DNA of 64,000 nt. Origin: Clostridium sp. K4410.MGS-306. GTDB taxonomy: Bacteria > Cyanobacteriota > Vampirovibrionia > Gastranaerophilales > Gastranaerophilaceae. The notes below the pieces were generated by a model that worked only from the letters and a program-made list of their open reading frames with translations, was not told the origin of the DNA and made no database searches. Made by a program: the position numbers and the translations under genes. The first letter of the stretch is position 1. Each line of letters opens with the position of its first letter. Positions 25,018 through 34,168 of this stretch are shown here, piece after piece. Location of the stretch: NCBI GenBank assembly GCA_000980375.1, contig LARD01000004.1:1-64000 (forward strand). The letters run 5' to 3'.

Positions 25018-25939
25018 AAAAAATATAATAGCAATTGCAGGGCCTACCGCTTCCGGAAAAACAGCGCTGGCTGTTGAGATAGCAAAGATTTTTGATACGG
25101 AAATTATTTCTGCTGACTCAAGGCAGATATACAAAGAGTTTGACATTGCAACGGCAAAACCCTCAAAAGAAGAAATGCAGGGAATAAAACATCATCTTAT
25201 GGATGTTGTGGAACCTGTTGATGAGTTTACTGTGGCAGATTTTGCTGATGAAGCCTCAAAGGTGATACAAAGCCTTTTTGAACATGATAAAATCCCTGTG
25301 GTTGCTGGAGGAACAGGGCTTTATTTTCGTATTTTGCTCGAGAATTATGATATGCCACGAGTTGCTCCCGATAAAGAATTGCGAGAACATCTTCATAAAA
25401 TAGAAAAAGAAAAAGGTGCACAGGCCCTTTATCAGATGCTTTGCGAGGCAGACCCTGTTCTGGCAAAAAATATGCACCCGAACAATACCGTAAAAATTAT
25501 CCGTGCGCTTGAGGTTTGTAAAACACTGGGCACTCCGATGTCACAGGCGCAAAAAAAGAAAGAGCCTCAATACAATGTAATCTGGCTCGGTCTTGGGCAT
25601 TTAAACGGAGAAGACAGACAGTTTTTGTACAACAGAACAGACAAACGTGTTGATATTATGCTCGAGCAGGGGCTGGAGCAGGAGGCTAAAAATCTGTTTG
25701 AAAAATACGGAAAAATCCGCAGCCTTGAAAAAACAATAGGCTATCAAGAGTTTATTGATTACTTTGAAAATAGTATAACCTTTGATGATTGCGTTGAAAA
25801 AATAAAACAAAATACAAGACGCTACGCAAAAAGGCAGCTTACGTGGTTCAGACAGAATAAAGAAATTTACTGGCTGGATATAAAAGATAAAGAACAAACG
25901 ATTAAAGAAGCTGTTCAAAGAATAAAAGATTTGTTATAA
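25001..25939 (+). CDS. miaA: tRNA dimethylallyltransferase
   Basis: A 312-residue enzyme adding the dimethylallyl group to A37 of tRNAs reading U-starting codons. The P-loop GPTASGKTALAVEIA is at about 14-28, followed by IISADSRQIYKEFDIATAKP and GGTGLYF. C-terminal KQNTRRYAKRQLTWFR is diagnostic. The partner methylthiolase miaB is at 38.4 kb. A 17-base overlap with the preceding membrane-protein gene suggests coupled translation. Confidence 0.96.
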   Translation: MTKTNKKNIIAIAGPTASGKTALAVEIAKIFDTEIISADSRQIYKEFDIATAKPSKEEMQGIKHHLMDVVEPVDEFTVADFADEASKVIQSLFEHDKIPVVAGGTGLYFRILLENYDMPRVAPDKELREHLHKIEKEKGAQALYQMLCEADPVLAKNMHPNNTVKIIRALEVCKTLGTPMSQAQKKKEPQYNVIWLGLGHLNGEDRQFLYNRTDKRVDIMLEQGLEQEAKNLFEKYGKIRSLEKTIGYQEFIDYFENSITFDDCVEKIKQNTRRYAKRQLTWFRQNKEIYWLDIKDKEQTIKEAVQRIKDLL

Positions 25940-25971
25940 AATAATCTGATAATAAACGACTAAGGGGAAAA

Positions 25972-27648
25972 ATGAATAAAGCATCTATATTGAAATTTTT
26001 TAAAAGGCACAAAGACCTTATTGCCATCTTTGTGATACTGTTTGTGTGTTATTTTTTATACTTTTTTTCAATGGGGTCTTACCCTCTTATTGACGTGGAC
26101 GAGACACGCTATGTGGCCATGTCAAGAGACTTGTTCCATGCAAATGACTTGTTGACGCTTTATTTAAACGGTGATTATTTCTTTGAAAAACCTCCTCTTT
26201 ATTTTTGGCTTGAGGTTTTGTCTTTCAGTATATTCGGTAAAATAACAGAAGCTACAGCAAGAATACCCGTAGCACTCTGTGCAGTTTTCGGGGTTGGGAT
26301 AACATATTTTCTCGGCAGCAAAATCTCATCAAAAAAATACGGACTTATTTGCGCCTTAATTCTTGCATCTTGCTTTGAATATGTTGTGCTGGCACGTGTG
26401 GCAATACTGGATATGCTTTTGTCAGTTTGCATTGCAGCCAGTGCTTTTTCAGGGATTTATACTCTGTTTTGCTCACATAGGTTTAAAAAATACTTCTGGT
26501 GGCTTGCTTATATCTGGGCCGGTTTTGCCGTGATGGCAAAAGGTGTACCGGGGCTGGCAATACCGGCTTTGACAATTTTTATTTCTTATATTATTGCCGG
26601 TCGCTTCAAAGAAATGTTCAAACCTTTATACATAATCCCCGGGCTTGTGCTTTTCTTTATAGTGACGTTGCCATGGCATATTATTATGCTGCAAAAATAC
26701 GGTTATGTGTTTTTTAGAGAATACATTTACAAACATCATTTTGAACGTTTTGCAAACTCGCATGAGCTTGGTAGAAAACAACCTTTTTATTATTACATTC
26801 CTGTGTTTTTCCTCGGGTTTATGCCGTGGATATTCTCCTTCGGGGCTCAAATTACGGTCTTTTTCAAAAAACATTTCAAAAATATTCAGGGTTATTTTGA
26901 CAAATTTTGCGACCTTCAGCCCTTGCATAAGTTTATGGTTTTAAATACAGTGTTTTTCCTTGTTGTATTCGGTTTTTATTCAGCAGCAAGCACAAAACTG
27001 CCCACTTATATTCTGCCGGCAATGTTTCCTGCGGCAATGATTCTTGGCAAATTTTGGTTTGATTATATTTTTAAAGACGAAAACGAAAGAGCTGTAAATA
27101 TTTCTACCATTATTTTAAATTTTGCATTTATCTTAACGGCAATAGGACTGACTGTCGTACCGCAGTTTATTAGAGAGGCTGACAGAGCAGGGCTTGAGGC
27201 AATGCAGATCCCCGGTGTAATAGTTATTATGGCTTCTGTGTTGATAAACAGTTTTGCTATTTTTAAAGATAAAAAGAAGCTGCATTTTATTGCACTTGTC
27301 GGCTTTATGGCTGTGTTGTCAATGTTTGCGGCAAAGATGATTTTTCCTTACGTTGTCAGTTTTGGCCAAAATGAGCTCATAGAATACGCTAAGCTTGCAA
27401 AAATCAACAGCGCAAAACTGGCTGCGGTCTCTACAGGCAACAGATACAGCCTTATTTATTACCGTGAGGCCAATGTGGATTTTATAAAAGATATCACACC
27501 TGATACAAAAGTTATTGATGAGGGCACTTATGTGATAGTACGCAACAAAAATGCAAAAGACTTTAATAACCTTTATAATTATGAAATAATAAAACAGGGT
27601 AAAAAATACTCTTTATACAAAAATACGCACCTGAAAGCAATAAAGTAA
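25972..27648 (+). CDS. GT39/ArnT-like membrane glycosyltransferase
   Basis: A 558-residue integral membrane protein of the GT-C type. The first extracytoplasmic loop carries the acidic motif DVDETRYVAMSRD and then FFEKPPLYFWLEVLS, as in ArnT and PMT-like enzymes that use polyprenyl-phosphate sugars. About twelve membrane segments follow, and the C-terminal 100 residues are a soluble domain. ArnT adds aminoarabinose to lipid A; here the acceptor is unknown. AAGGGGAA precedes the ATG. It lies 32 bases after miaA. Confidence 0.82.
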   Translation: MNKASILKFFKRHKDLIAIFVILFVCYFLYFFSMGSYPLIDVDETRYVAMSRDLFHANDLLTLYLNGDYFFEKPPLYFWLEVLSFSIFGKITEATARIPVALCAVFGVGITYFLGSKISSKKYGLICALILASCFEYVVLARVAILDMLLSVCIAASAFSGIYTLFCSHRFKKYFWWLAYIWAGFAVMAKGVPGLAIPALTIFISYIIAGRFKEMFKPLYIIPGLVLFFIVTLPWHIIMLQKYGYVFFREYIYKHHFERFANSHELGRKQPFYYYIPVFFLGFMPWIFSFGAQITVFFKKHFKNIQGYFDKFCDLQPLHKFMVLNTVFFLVVFGFYSAASTKLPTYILPAMFPAAMILGKFWFDYIFKDENERAVNISTIILNFAFILTAIGLTVVPQFIREADRAGLEAMQIPGVIVIMASVLINSFAIFKDKKKLHFIALVGFMAVLSMFAAKMIFPYVVSFGQNELIEYAKLAKINSAKLAAVSTGNRYSLIYYREANVDFIKDITPDTKVIDEGTYVIVRNKNAKDFNNLYNYEIIKQGKKYSLYKNTHLKAIK

Positions 27649-27677
27649 AGGCTTAGCTACTCTAAAAGGAGAAATTT

Positions 27678-29060
27678 GTGTTCGAACGTTTTACAGAAAA
27701 AGCAATAAATATAATCTCAATGGCTCAAAAAGAGGCTGCGGATTCAAAAACTTTTAAAATCTATCCGGAGCACATACTTCTGGGCGTGCTTGAGACAAAA
27801 TCAAATATCTGCTCAAGGCTTCTGGCCTACGGCGGTATGAACGCAGATGACTTTAGGGAGTATGTTTACAAAAAGTACAGCGATGTTTCTCACGAGTTTA
27901 TGCACACAAATATTGCGTTTAGTGAAGGCTCGCAAAAGCTTATCAAGCTTGCGTCAGAGCTTGCCAAAAAGAAAAATTCATACATAATGTCCGAGCACAT
28001 TCTGCTTGCACTTATTCTTACTGCGGAATCTGCAAAGTCCGAGCTGCTGCAAGATTTTAACCGCTACGGCGTTGATATCGAAAAACTCAAACAGACACTT
28101 TTAAAACTTATTGAAAAAAATAACAAAAAGAATGAAACCCACCCCGAGCTGGAAAGAAAAAAAGATAAAAGCGAGTATTCTACTGTCCAGTCTATTTTTA
28201 AAGAAGGGGACGCAAAAGACATTCTCGAGCGTGCGGTGGCAAAGCTTACCGCTTCTCATTACGAGATTCTAGGCACAGAGCAGATTGTGCAATCCATACT
28301 GGAAGATACAAATTCTGATTTGACAAAGCTTTTAAATGAATCCGGCATTGACCTTGAAAAGTATACGGGCAAACTGCAGGAGGTGTCCTCGCGTCAGGCC
28401 GAGTTTGAAGAAAAACAGATTATTTTTACGCCCAATGCGTTTAAGACAATGCTTCTTGCTTTTGAAACCGCCAAAGAGCTCGGTTCTGCCAGCGTAAAAC
28501 CCGAACACATTATACTCGGTGTATTAAAAGCAAAAAGCGGTATTGCGTATAACATTTTTAAAGAGCTGCATATTCAAGATGATGATCTGGCTCACAAAAT
28601 AATTAAACCAATCGAAAAACAAATGCCCGAAACTCTTACAATTCTGCGTCTTGCAAAACGTGAAGCACAGAGCATGAACAGAAACATTGTAGGCAGTGAG
28701 TTTATACTGCTGGGCATAATAGGAGAAGGCGCTGGAATTGGTGCAAAAGTGCTTTCGCAGCTTGGTATCACAATAAAAGACGCACGCATAGAAGTGGAAA
28801 AAGTCCTTGGCTATGGAAACTCTTACACATTTGGCGAGGTTGTTTTCTCCGACCGTGCAAAAAAAATACTCGAAATTGCGTGGGAAAAAGCCAAAAAACA
28901 CAAAAACACAAAAATTGCATCAGAGAACCTTTTGTGGGCAATTACACAAACGCCTGATTCTGTTGCAATGCAGGTTTTATCAAACCTCGGAGTTGACGTG
29001 CTGGAAATTAATCAGGGGATTTTAAAAGAGCTGGAAGAGCTAAAAAGCAGCGAGGCTTAA
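27678..29060 (+). CDS. Stand-alone array of Clp N-terminal domains
   Basis: A 460-residue protein made of six Clp N-type repeats, that is three Clp_N domains, with no AAA+ ATPase module. Repeat starts are visible near residues 1 (RFTEKAINIISMAQKEA), 76 (FSEGSQKLIKLASELA), 172 (DILERAVAKL), 251 (FTPNAFKTMLLAFETA), 314 (PETLTILRLAKREAQ) and 391 (FSDRAKKILEIAWEKA). Each is followed by the EHILLGVL-type segment, except repeats 3 and 6, which are more diverged. Clp_N domains bind substrates and adaptors of ClpA/ClpC. By analogy with plant ClpT it could bind the Clp protease or act as an adaptor; that is inference. GTG start with AAAAGGAG upstream. Confidence 0.82.
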   Translation: MFERFTEKAINIISMAQKEAADSKTFKIYPEHILLGVLETKSNICSRLLAYGGMNADDFREYVYKKYSDVSHEFMHTNIAFSEGSQKLIKLASELAKKKNSYIMSEHILLALILTAESAKSELLQDFNRYGVDIEKLKQTLLKLIEKNNKKNETHPELERKKDKSEYSTVQSIFKEGDAKDILERAVAKLTASHYEILGTEQIVQSILEDTNSDLTKLLNESGIDLEKYTGKLQEVSSRQAEFEEKQIIFTPNAFKTMLLAFETAKELGSASVKPEHIILGVLKAKSGIAYNIFKELHIQDDDLAHKIIKPIEKQMPETLTILRLAKREAQSMNRNIVGSEFILLGIIGEGAGIGAKVLSQLGITIKDARIEVEKVLGYGNSYTFGEVVFSDRAKKILEIAWEKAKKHKNTKIASENLLWAITQTPDSVAMQVLSNLGVDVLEINQGILKELEELKSSEA

Positions 29061-29305
29061 ACTTCCAAAAACAGCTTTCTTCCCACAATATTTGGCTTTC
29101 CGTTGTAATAGCCTGCAAAGTAGCCGCCTCTTACCGGATTGTTTTTTCCGTAGAAGTTTGAACTTATGGAGGAGTTAGCCATAAACGGATTGGATGATTG
29201 TCCGGCTGCAAAAGGGTTGACTGATGCAGGTCGCACAGCAGAAATTGCAGTGGAGCGAGTTGGGGTTAATGTTTTTGAAATCAATCCTAAAAGATTTTGT
29301 ATCAT
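29057..29305 (-). CDS. Small unknown protein, 82 residues, with long structured leader
   Basis: An 82-residue low-complexity protein rich in Asn, Ser, Gly and Pro (PFAAGQSSNPFMANSS) that ends in GGYFAGYYNGKPNIVGRKL plus FLEV. The C-terminal block looks conserved and I associate it with Gastranaerophilales, without a known function. AAAGGA lies eight bases before the ATG. A consensus promoter 246 bases upstream predicts a 217-nt structured leader. Its stop overlaps the end of the Clp-N gene by four bases on the other strand. Confidence 0.65.
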   Translation of the reverse strand: MIQNLLGLISKTLTPTRSTAISAVRPASVNPFAAGQSSNPFMANSSISSNFYGKNNPVRGGYFAGYYNGKPNIVGRKLFLEV

Positions 29306-29522
29306 GGCAATCCTTTCAACGGATGGTGGGGCTTATTCGACCTGACCGAATCCTAATTCTGTTTGAGCCGAACTTTATTTGTGCTTTGCCGTTATCAATA
29401 ATGGGATAAGGCGAGTCTCACTTGAAAAAGTGAGCTTTTGCCTGCTCACGCAGGTGAGTTGGCTAAAGCGACTCTAGATTACTTACTAACAATTTATATA
29501 TACGAATAAATCAGATTCTGTC
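29306..29522 (-). ncRNA. Structured 5' leader, candidate cis-regulatory RNA
   Basis: The leader between the predicted start near 29522 and the 82-residue gene folds well. GAGTC (29413-29417) and GACTC (29470-29474) enclose a hairpin (TCACTT/AAGTGA with A-rich loop) and a bulged stem (CTTTTGCC 29435-29442 with GGCTAAAG 29461-29468). That stem carries two mutually exclusive hairpins, CTCAC/GTGAG and CCTGC/GCAGG. Nearer the gene are GCC-TTATC...GATAA-GGC and ATTCG...CGAAT hairpins. I did not match it to a known riboswitch class. With the following small gene's promoter region this accounts for the 335-base gap to 29640. Confidence 0.5.
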
Positions 29523-29528
29523 ATGTTT

Positions 29529-29556
29529 ATTATAATACATTATTAAAATTTGTTAA
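29529..29556 (-). promoter_or_regulatory. Promoter of the structured leader
   Basis: On the minus strand TTAACA (29556-29551) and TATAAT (29534-29529) are separated by 16 bases. Start expected near 29522. Confidence 0.65.
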
Positions 29557-29640
29557 GTAATTTTTATTAAAAATCACCCGAACTGCGTATGCATACAAGC
29601 CCCGAAAGTGCCAGAATATAATAACACGGGAGATAAAATC

Positions 29641-29847
29641 ATGATAAAAAAATGCCCTTTTAATTTTGACGAATGTACGCCGCAGTGTGCTTTGTTTATT
29701 GCACCTGATGATTTGAACGAGCTTGTTGCAAACAGGCTGACGAGTGTTGGCGTCTATGACAAACACCATGGCATGTGCTCTTTTAAAAACCAGGCACTTG
29801 CTAAAAGCAGAGAAATATTTGAAAAAAGTCAGGTAAATAAGTTTTAA
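29641..29847 (+). CDS. Small cysteine-rich protein, 68 residues
   Basis: A 68-residue protein with four cysteines, three near the start (CPFNFDECTPQCALFI) and one in HGMCSF. The pattern resembles small zinc-binding proteins of the CPF-x-C-x-C-AL type seen in phages and gut bacteria. ATG at 29641 is chosen because GGGAGA lies eight bases before it; a TATAAT is at 29617-29622. Function unknown. Confidence 0.65.
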   Translation: MIKKCPFNFDECTPQCALFIAPDDLNELVANRLTSVGVYDKHHGMCSFKNQALAKSREIFEKSQVNKF

Positions 29848-29923
29848 CGGCCTTGGTTTTTTGGGAAAAACTATTATACTTGTAATATAAGCAATTAAGC
29901 AGAAAGCGAATTATAAGCAAATT

Positions 29924-30910
29924 ATGAGCGAATTAAGCCTCGGCCAGTTTATAAAAAACGTATTTGATTACAGTACAGGAAAACCCGTCCAGCAGCAGCC
30001 CGGTAAAGTTGCCAACGAGAATTTTCAGCGTGCTCAAAATGAAGCTATGAAAATGGTTCAACAGACTGCCCAGAATATCACCCAGAATTTTGTGCGCCAG
30101 CAGGATATTTTGAATACACAGATGATGTTAAAGGAGTTGTCTAATGTTGAACGCTCATGGCTTATGAAAAACATGTTTAATTTTCCTGAAAACTTGAGCC
30201 AGCTGATAGAACAGATTGTCACACAGGGTAAAACAGTTACAGCACAAGAACTTGCTGCGTTGATGAAACAGGATATTGATATTTCAAAAATCCTTGTGCT
30301 TTTGCAAACAAACGGCAAAGCAGCGCTTGAAAAACTGCAAAAAATGATTACCACAATGAATCAATCCGGTATCTATGACACCCGCCAGCTCAAAGAAATG
30401 TCTGTGCTTATCAACGCCTGTATCCCCGCAAATGACGCTTCTCAGGCGCAAATTTTAAAAAGCCTTATGGTAATGTATCTGCCGTGGCTGCCTTTGAATG
30501 AGAGTGCAGGGTTTAATTTTGGCGCAGATTCTGCTGAGGAAGGTAAAAAAGGTGCAGGCGAAGAGTCGATTACCATTATCATCACAACGAAAAACTACGG
30601 TGAAATAAAAGTCTTTTTGTTCATGGCGCAAAACGGTGTAAATATGGATGTTACCTGCAGCGATGATTTTCCAAAGGAACGTTTTAACGAAGCAATAAAA
30701 GGCGAAAATGCGATTCACCTGTCTGAAAACCCTGTTTACACTACAAGGAAATCAAGCTCTGATGAAGATGCAAAAGAGCTTAAGGTGGAGTTTTCAAAAT
30801 CAGCAAAAATTACACCGCAGCTGCTCATTATCGTGCATGCGATTATAAAAATAGTTACAGAGCTCGACAGTACCGGCACCCTTCAGGAAAAAAGAAAAGA
30901 AGAGCTGTAA
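29924..30910 (+). CDS. Unknown protein, possibly FliK-like in layout
   Basis: A 328-residue soluble protein. The N-terminal 80 residues are Gln-rich and helical, the middle (80-180) is helical, and the C-terminal domain (about 190-310) is beta-rich: ITIIITTKNYGEIKVFLFMAQNG split by a turn, then an IVHAIIKIVTEL helix. A Gln-rich N-terminus with a compact beta C-terminal domain recalls flagellar hook-length proteins (FliK), and flhB, its partner in other bacteria, is in the same window. The link is weak inference. It stands alone. Confidence 0.55.
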   Translation: MSELSLGQFIKNVFDYSTGKPVQQQPGKVANENFQRAQNEAMKMVQQTAQNITQNFVRQQDILNTQMMLKELSNVERSWLMKNMFNFPENLSQLIEQIVTQGKTVTAQELAALMKQDIDISKILVLLQTNGKAALEKLQKMITTMNQSGIYDTRQLKEMSVLINACIPANDASQAQILKSLMVMYLPWLPLNESAGFNFGADSAEEGKKGAGEESITIIITTKNYGEIKVFLFMAQNGVNMDVTCSDDFPKERFNEAIKGENAIHLSENPVYTTRKSSSDEDAKELKVEFSKSAKITPQLLIIVHAIIKIVTELDSTGTLQEKRKEEL

Positions 30911-31051
30911 TTAGTTTAGCGCATGTTCTTTTTCTTCTTTTAAAGCGCGTTCGTAGTTGTATGCTTTTAAAAAACGGGCTTTTAGCATGTCATTAACTGT
31001 TTCGTATTTTTGATATTGTAAATTTTCTGTTCGATCCGCGTATTTTTTCAT
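30911..31051 (-). CDS. Small charged protein, 46 residues, coupled to DAHP synthase
   Basis: A 46-codon frame starts in a TAATG overlap with the stop of the DAHP synthase gene. The peptide (MKKYADRTENLQYQKYETVN to RALKEEKEHALN, in two parts) is charged and helical with no membrane segment. The one-base overlap is the typical sign of translational coupling and argues that it is real. No family recognised. Confidence 0.5.
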   Translation of the reverse strand: MKKYADRTENLQYQKYETVNDMLKARFLKAYNYERALKEEKEHALN

Positions 31052-32115
31052 TATTTCAGTGCAGCCTTTTCTCTTTCTGCTTTTTCTAATTTGTTGTCGT
31101 AGTCTATTCTGCCTATTAGTTTGTTGAGGTGTCTTTGTACTTCTTTAAACATCGGAAGACTCAGGCTCTGTGCTCCGTCAGAAGACGCGTTGTCAGGGGC
31201 GTTGTGGATTTCTATCATCAGACCGTGCGCACCTGCCATAAGTGCCGCCTTGCTCATAGGTTCAATCAGGTATCTTCTGCCTGTTCCGTGGCTGGGGTCT
31301 GCTATGACAGGTAGATGTGAGAATTTTTTGATAATGGGTATTGCCGCAATATCAAGCGTGTTTCTTGTAAAAGTAGAGTCAAAACCTTTTACCCCTCTTT
31401 CACAAAGGATTACGTTGCCGTTATCGTTTGCCATGATGTGCTCTGCTGCAAGGAGAAACTCTCTAATTGTTGCCGCAGGGCCTCTTTTTAAGAGTACGGG
31501 CTTGCCTGCTTTGCCCACTGCTTTTAATAGTTTAAAGTTTTGCATGTTTCTTGCGCCAATCTGGATTAAGTCAACATAATCACAGAACATATCAACATCT
31601 GCTGTGTCCATGACTTCTGACACAACGAGCATATTAGTTTTTTCTGCCGCTTCTTTGAGGTATTGCAGCCCTTTTTCACCCAGCCCGTCAAAGTCGTAGG
31701 GTGAGGTTCTGGGTTTGAAGGCACCGCCTCTTAAAAATTCACAGCCCATTTCTTTTGCAGCTGTGGCAACTTCCATAAGCCAGCTGAAATCTTTTTCTAC
31801 AGAACACGGGCCGACCATCATAACAGGTCTTTCGAGCCCGCCGATTTTTACACCGTTTTTAAATTCAACAACTGTGTCTTCTTCTTTTGATTCTCTTGAC
31901 GCCAGTTTGTAGGGTTCTTGTATGAGTTTTACTTCTCTTACGCCGTCAAAAGACGCAACGGATTGCGGCTCGATAAGTCTTTTGTCGCCTATTGCCGCAA
32001 GCACTGTCATTACATCGCCGTGGTTTAAAACAATTTTAAACCCTTTATTTTCCATGTATCTTTTTACTGCATTGATTTGTTCTACTGTTGCTTTAGGTTC
32101 CATTATTATTATCAT
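31051..32115 (-). CDS. aroF: 3-Deoxy-7-phosphoheptulonate synthase (DAHP synthase, type I beta)
   Basis: A 354-residue enzyme for the first step of the shikimate pathway. An N-terminal ferredoxin-like regulatory domain (about 1-75) precedes the KDO8P-synthase-type barrel, as in Thermotoga and Bacillus enzymes. Motifs: VGPCSVEKDFSW, LRGGAFKPRTSPYDFDG, IQIGARNMQNF, KRGPAATIREFLLAAE and IADPSHGTGRRYLI. The small gene downstream overlaps its stop. No other aro gene is in the window. Confidence 0.95.
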   Translation of the reverse strand: MIIIMEPKATVEQINAVKRYMENKGFKIVLNHGDVMTVLAAIGDKRLIEPQSVASFDGVREVKLIQEPYKLASRESKEEDTVVEFKNGVKIGGLERPVMMVGPCSVEKDFSWLMEVATAAKEMGCEFLRGGAFKPRTSPYDFDGLGEKGLQYLKEAAEKTNMLVVSEVMDTADVDMFCDYVDLIQIGARNMQNFKLLKAVGKAGKPVLLKRGPAATIREFLLAAEHIMANDNGNVILCERGVKGFDSTFTRNTLDIAAIPIIKKFSHLPVIADPSHGTGRRYLIEPMSKAALMAGAHGLMIEIHNAPDNASSDGAQSLSLPMFKEVQRHLNKLIGRIDYDNKLEKAEREKAALK

Positions 32116-32141
32116 GTTTCGAGCTTTCCCTTTTTCTTTTT

Positions 32142-33167
32142 TTAAACTAAATTGAAATCTATGATTTTATCCGGTGCAATGATTTCCCATTTTTCATTGC
32201 CTGTAATCGATGATTTTATTACGGTATTTTCTGCTGCCACCATGTTTTTCAGAGTAACATTGTCTTCAACAACCGTGTTATCCCATAAAATTACATTGTC
32301 TAAAGTGACATTTTTGCCTATTTTGCAATTGTTGCCAATAACAGCGTCGTTGGTTATTTTTACAGATTCGTCGATAATTGTATTTTTTCCGCAGACATAA
32401 ACAGCGTCATATTTTTTGATAATATTAGGCTGCTGTATCATTACTTTTCTGTGCAGTGCGTCAATGTTAGATTCAATGTACTGTTCAATCGAGCCTATGT
32501 CAGACCAGTAAGAGTAGATTCTGTATGTATTTATTTTTTCGCCTGCTTTAAGAAGTGCGGGGAATACGTTTTTTGCAAAGTCATATTTTTCGCCTTTGGG
32601 TATAAAGTCAAAAATCCTTTTGTTAAACACATAAATACCTGTATTTATAAAATTGCTTTTTGCTTCATTCACAGGGGGTTTTTCCTGAAACTCAATCACC
32701 CTGTGTTCGGGTGAAGAAACAACCACCCCGTATTTTGATACTTCGTTGTGCTCAACAGCAGAGATTGCCATTGTTGCAATGCAGCCGGATTCTTTATGTG
32801 AACGCATAACTTTTTCTAAATCCGCGTCATGCAGCCCGTCTGCGCTAACTACAAGAAAATCTTTTTCTCCTTCAAAAAAGGATTCGCATTTTTTTACTCC
32901 GCCGGCTGTACCTGACAGGTCGGTTTCTCTTATAAAAGAAAAATCTATATCAACCGGTGAATTTTTTGAATATCTGTCTTCTATCTGCTTTGCAAGATAG
33001 TGGGTGTTTGCAATAACTTTTTCTATCCCGTAGCTTTTCAATTTTTGCAAAAGGATATCCATTACAGGCTTGTTTAAAACAGGCACAAGCGGTTTTGGGA
33101 CGTTTTGAGTAAGCGGTTCCAGCCTGGAACCTACACCTGCTGCCATAACCATTGCCTTTGTTATCAA
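32142..33167 (-). CDS. Sugar-phosphate nucleotidyltransferase
   Basis: A 341-residue NDP-sugar pyrophosphorylase. The nucleotide-binding loop is AAGVGSRLEPLTQNVPKPLVPV in two blocks near residues 8-29, and the C-terminal 90 residues are a left-handed beta helix of hexapeptides (VIGNNCKIGKNVTL). It activates a hexose 1-phosphate, as in GlmU-, RfbA- or mannose-1-phosphate guanylyltransferase-like enzymes; the sugar is not readable. The start is TTG, with GGGGAG nine bases upstream. The aroF start is 26 bases downstream. Confidence 0.85.
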   Translation of the reverse strand: MITKAMVMAAGVGSRLEPLTQNVPKPLVPVLNKPVMDILLQKLKSYGIEKVIANTHYLAKQIEDRYSKNSPVDIDFSFIRETDLSGTAGGVKKCESFFEGEKDFLVVSADGLHDADLEKVMRSHKESGCIATMAISAVEHNEVSKYGVVVSSPEHRVIEFQEKPPVNEAKSNFINTGIYVFNKRIFDFIPKGEKYDFAKNVFPALLKAGEKINTYRIYSYWSDIGSIEQYIESNIDALHRKVMIQQPNIIKKYDAVYVCGKNTIIDESVKITNDAVIGNNCKIGKNVTLDNVILWDNTVVEDNVTLKNMVAAENTVIKSSITGNEKWEIIAPDKIIDFNLV

Positions 33168-33330
33168 AACTCCTGTCTCCCCGTAAATTCTTGACTTAAC
33201 AAAATTGTATTATGAAAAGTGCGTTATAACACAATTTGTGAACATATAATTTACATTTGTTTCATATTTTTTCACTTTTAAAGGACTTTAATGATAGAAT
33301 ATATAAAAAATCATTTTCGAAAGGACAAAA

Positions 33331-34161
33331 ATGTTAGACTTAACTCAGACATATGAAGTTGTTATTTTTTCAATAGGCGACACAAAAGCCGGAACAAAAA
33401 TGGGCAAACTCCAGCTCAAAAATTTGGCTGACGATTCAGTTTTAAACTGCATTTTGTGGGAGGAAGCACTTAACAGAATTGACGGAAAAGTTTTTAGAAC
33501 AGGCAACCAGGTAAAGATTCTCGGCGGGTCTTATAACGAAAAATATAACAACTGTCTTATCACAAGCGTTGAGCTTGTTAAAGAGGCAAAACTCGGACTG
33601 GATAAAGATGAACGCGATAAACTTTTTAACGCTATTGTGGAATACGCAAACGAAATAGAAGACGAAGAGCTCAAAAAATACGTTACAGAACTGTTGTTTG
33701 AGCACGAAGAACAGTTTAAAATCGCACCTGCGGCAAGACTGATGCACCACAACTATCTTGGCGGCCTTGTGGAGCATACGTTTGAGTGTCTTGAAATTGC
33801 AAAATGCCTTATAAGCAATCTTTATAAAAAAGTGGACAAATCATGCGTGTTTGCTGCATGCATTTTGCATGATTTCGGCAAAATTTTTGAATATAAAATT
33901 GATACGGAATCAGGACTGATTGAATACGACGAAAAATTTCCTAAAGAGTGGCTAACTCATTCACAATGGGGCTTTTCAAACTGCATGGCTCACGGGTTTA
34001 AAACCGTTGCAAAAATGATTGCTGCCCATCACGGACGCGCAGAATGGGGCGCTATTGTTGATTTGAACGAAAAAGACCTTGACCCTTTGTTGTATCTTGT
34101 GCACCATATCGATGATTTGAGCGCAAAATTCGGCAGAACCGCAATAAGCGACCTTGGTTAA
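33331..34161 (+). CDS. YhaM-like 3'-5' exoribonuclease (OB fold plus HD domain)
   Basis: A 276-residue protein with an N-terminal OB-fold (about 1-85) and an HD domain (about 125-260). HD ligands: HHNYLGGLVEHTFEC, CILHDFGKIFEY and AAHHGRAEWG. The combination and length are those of the YhaM/Cbf1 family of RNases. AAAGGA precedes the ATG. Monocistronic. Confidence 0.85.
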   Translation: MLDLTQTYEVVIFSIGDTKAGTKMGKLQLKNLADDSVLNCILWEEALNRIDGKVFRTGNQVKILGGSYNEKYNNCLITSVELVKEAKLGLDKDERDKLFNAIVEYANEIEDEELKKYVTELLFEHEEQFKIAPAARLMHHNYLGGLVEHTFECLEIAKCLISNLYKKVDKSCVFAACILHDFGKIFEYKIDTESGLIEYDEKFPKEWLTHSQWGFSNCMAHGFKTVAKMIAAHHGRAEWGAIVDLNEKDLDPLLYLVHHIDDLSAKFGRTAISDLG

Positions 34162-34168
34162 ATATAAT

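Noticed and set aside
29306..29522. tRNA-like or known riboswitch (c-di-GMP, cobalamin, glutamine) in the structured leader
   Set aside because: No T-loop or acceptor pairing of a tRNA, and none of the conserved core strings of these riboswitches was found.
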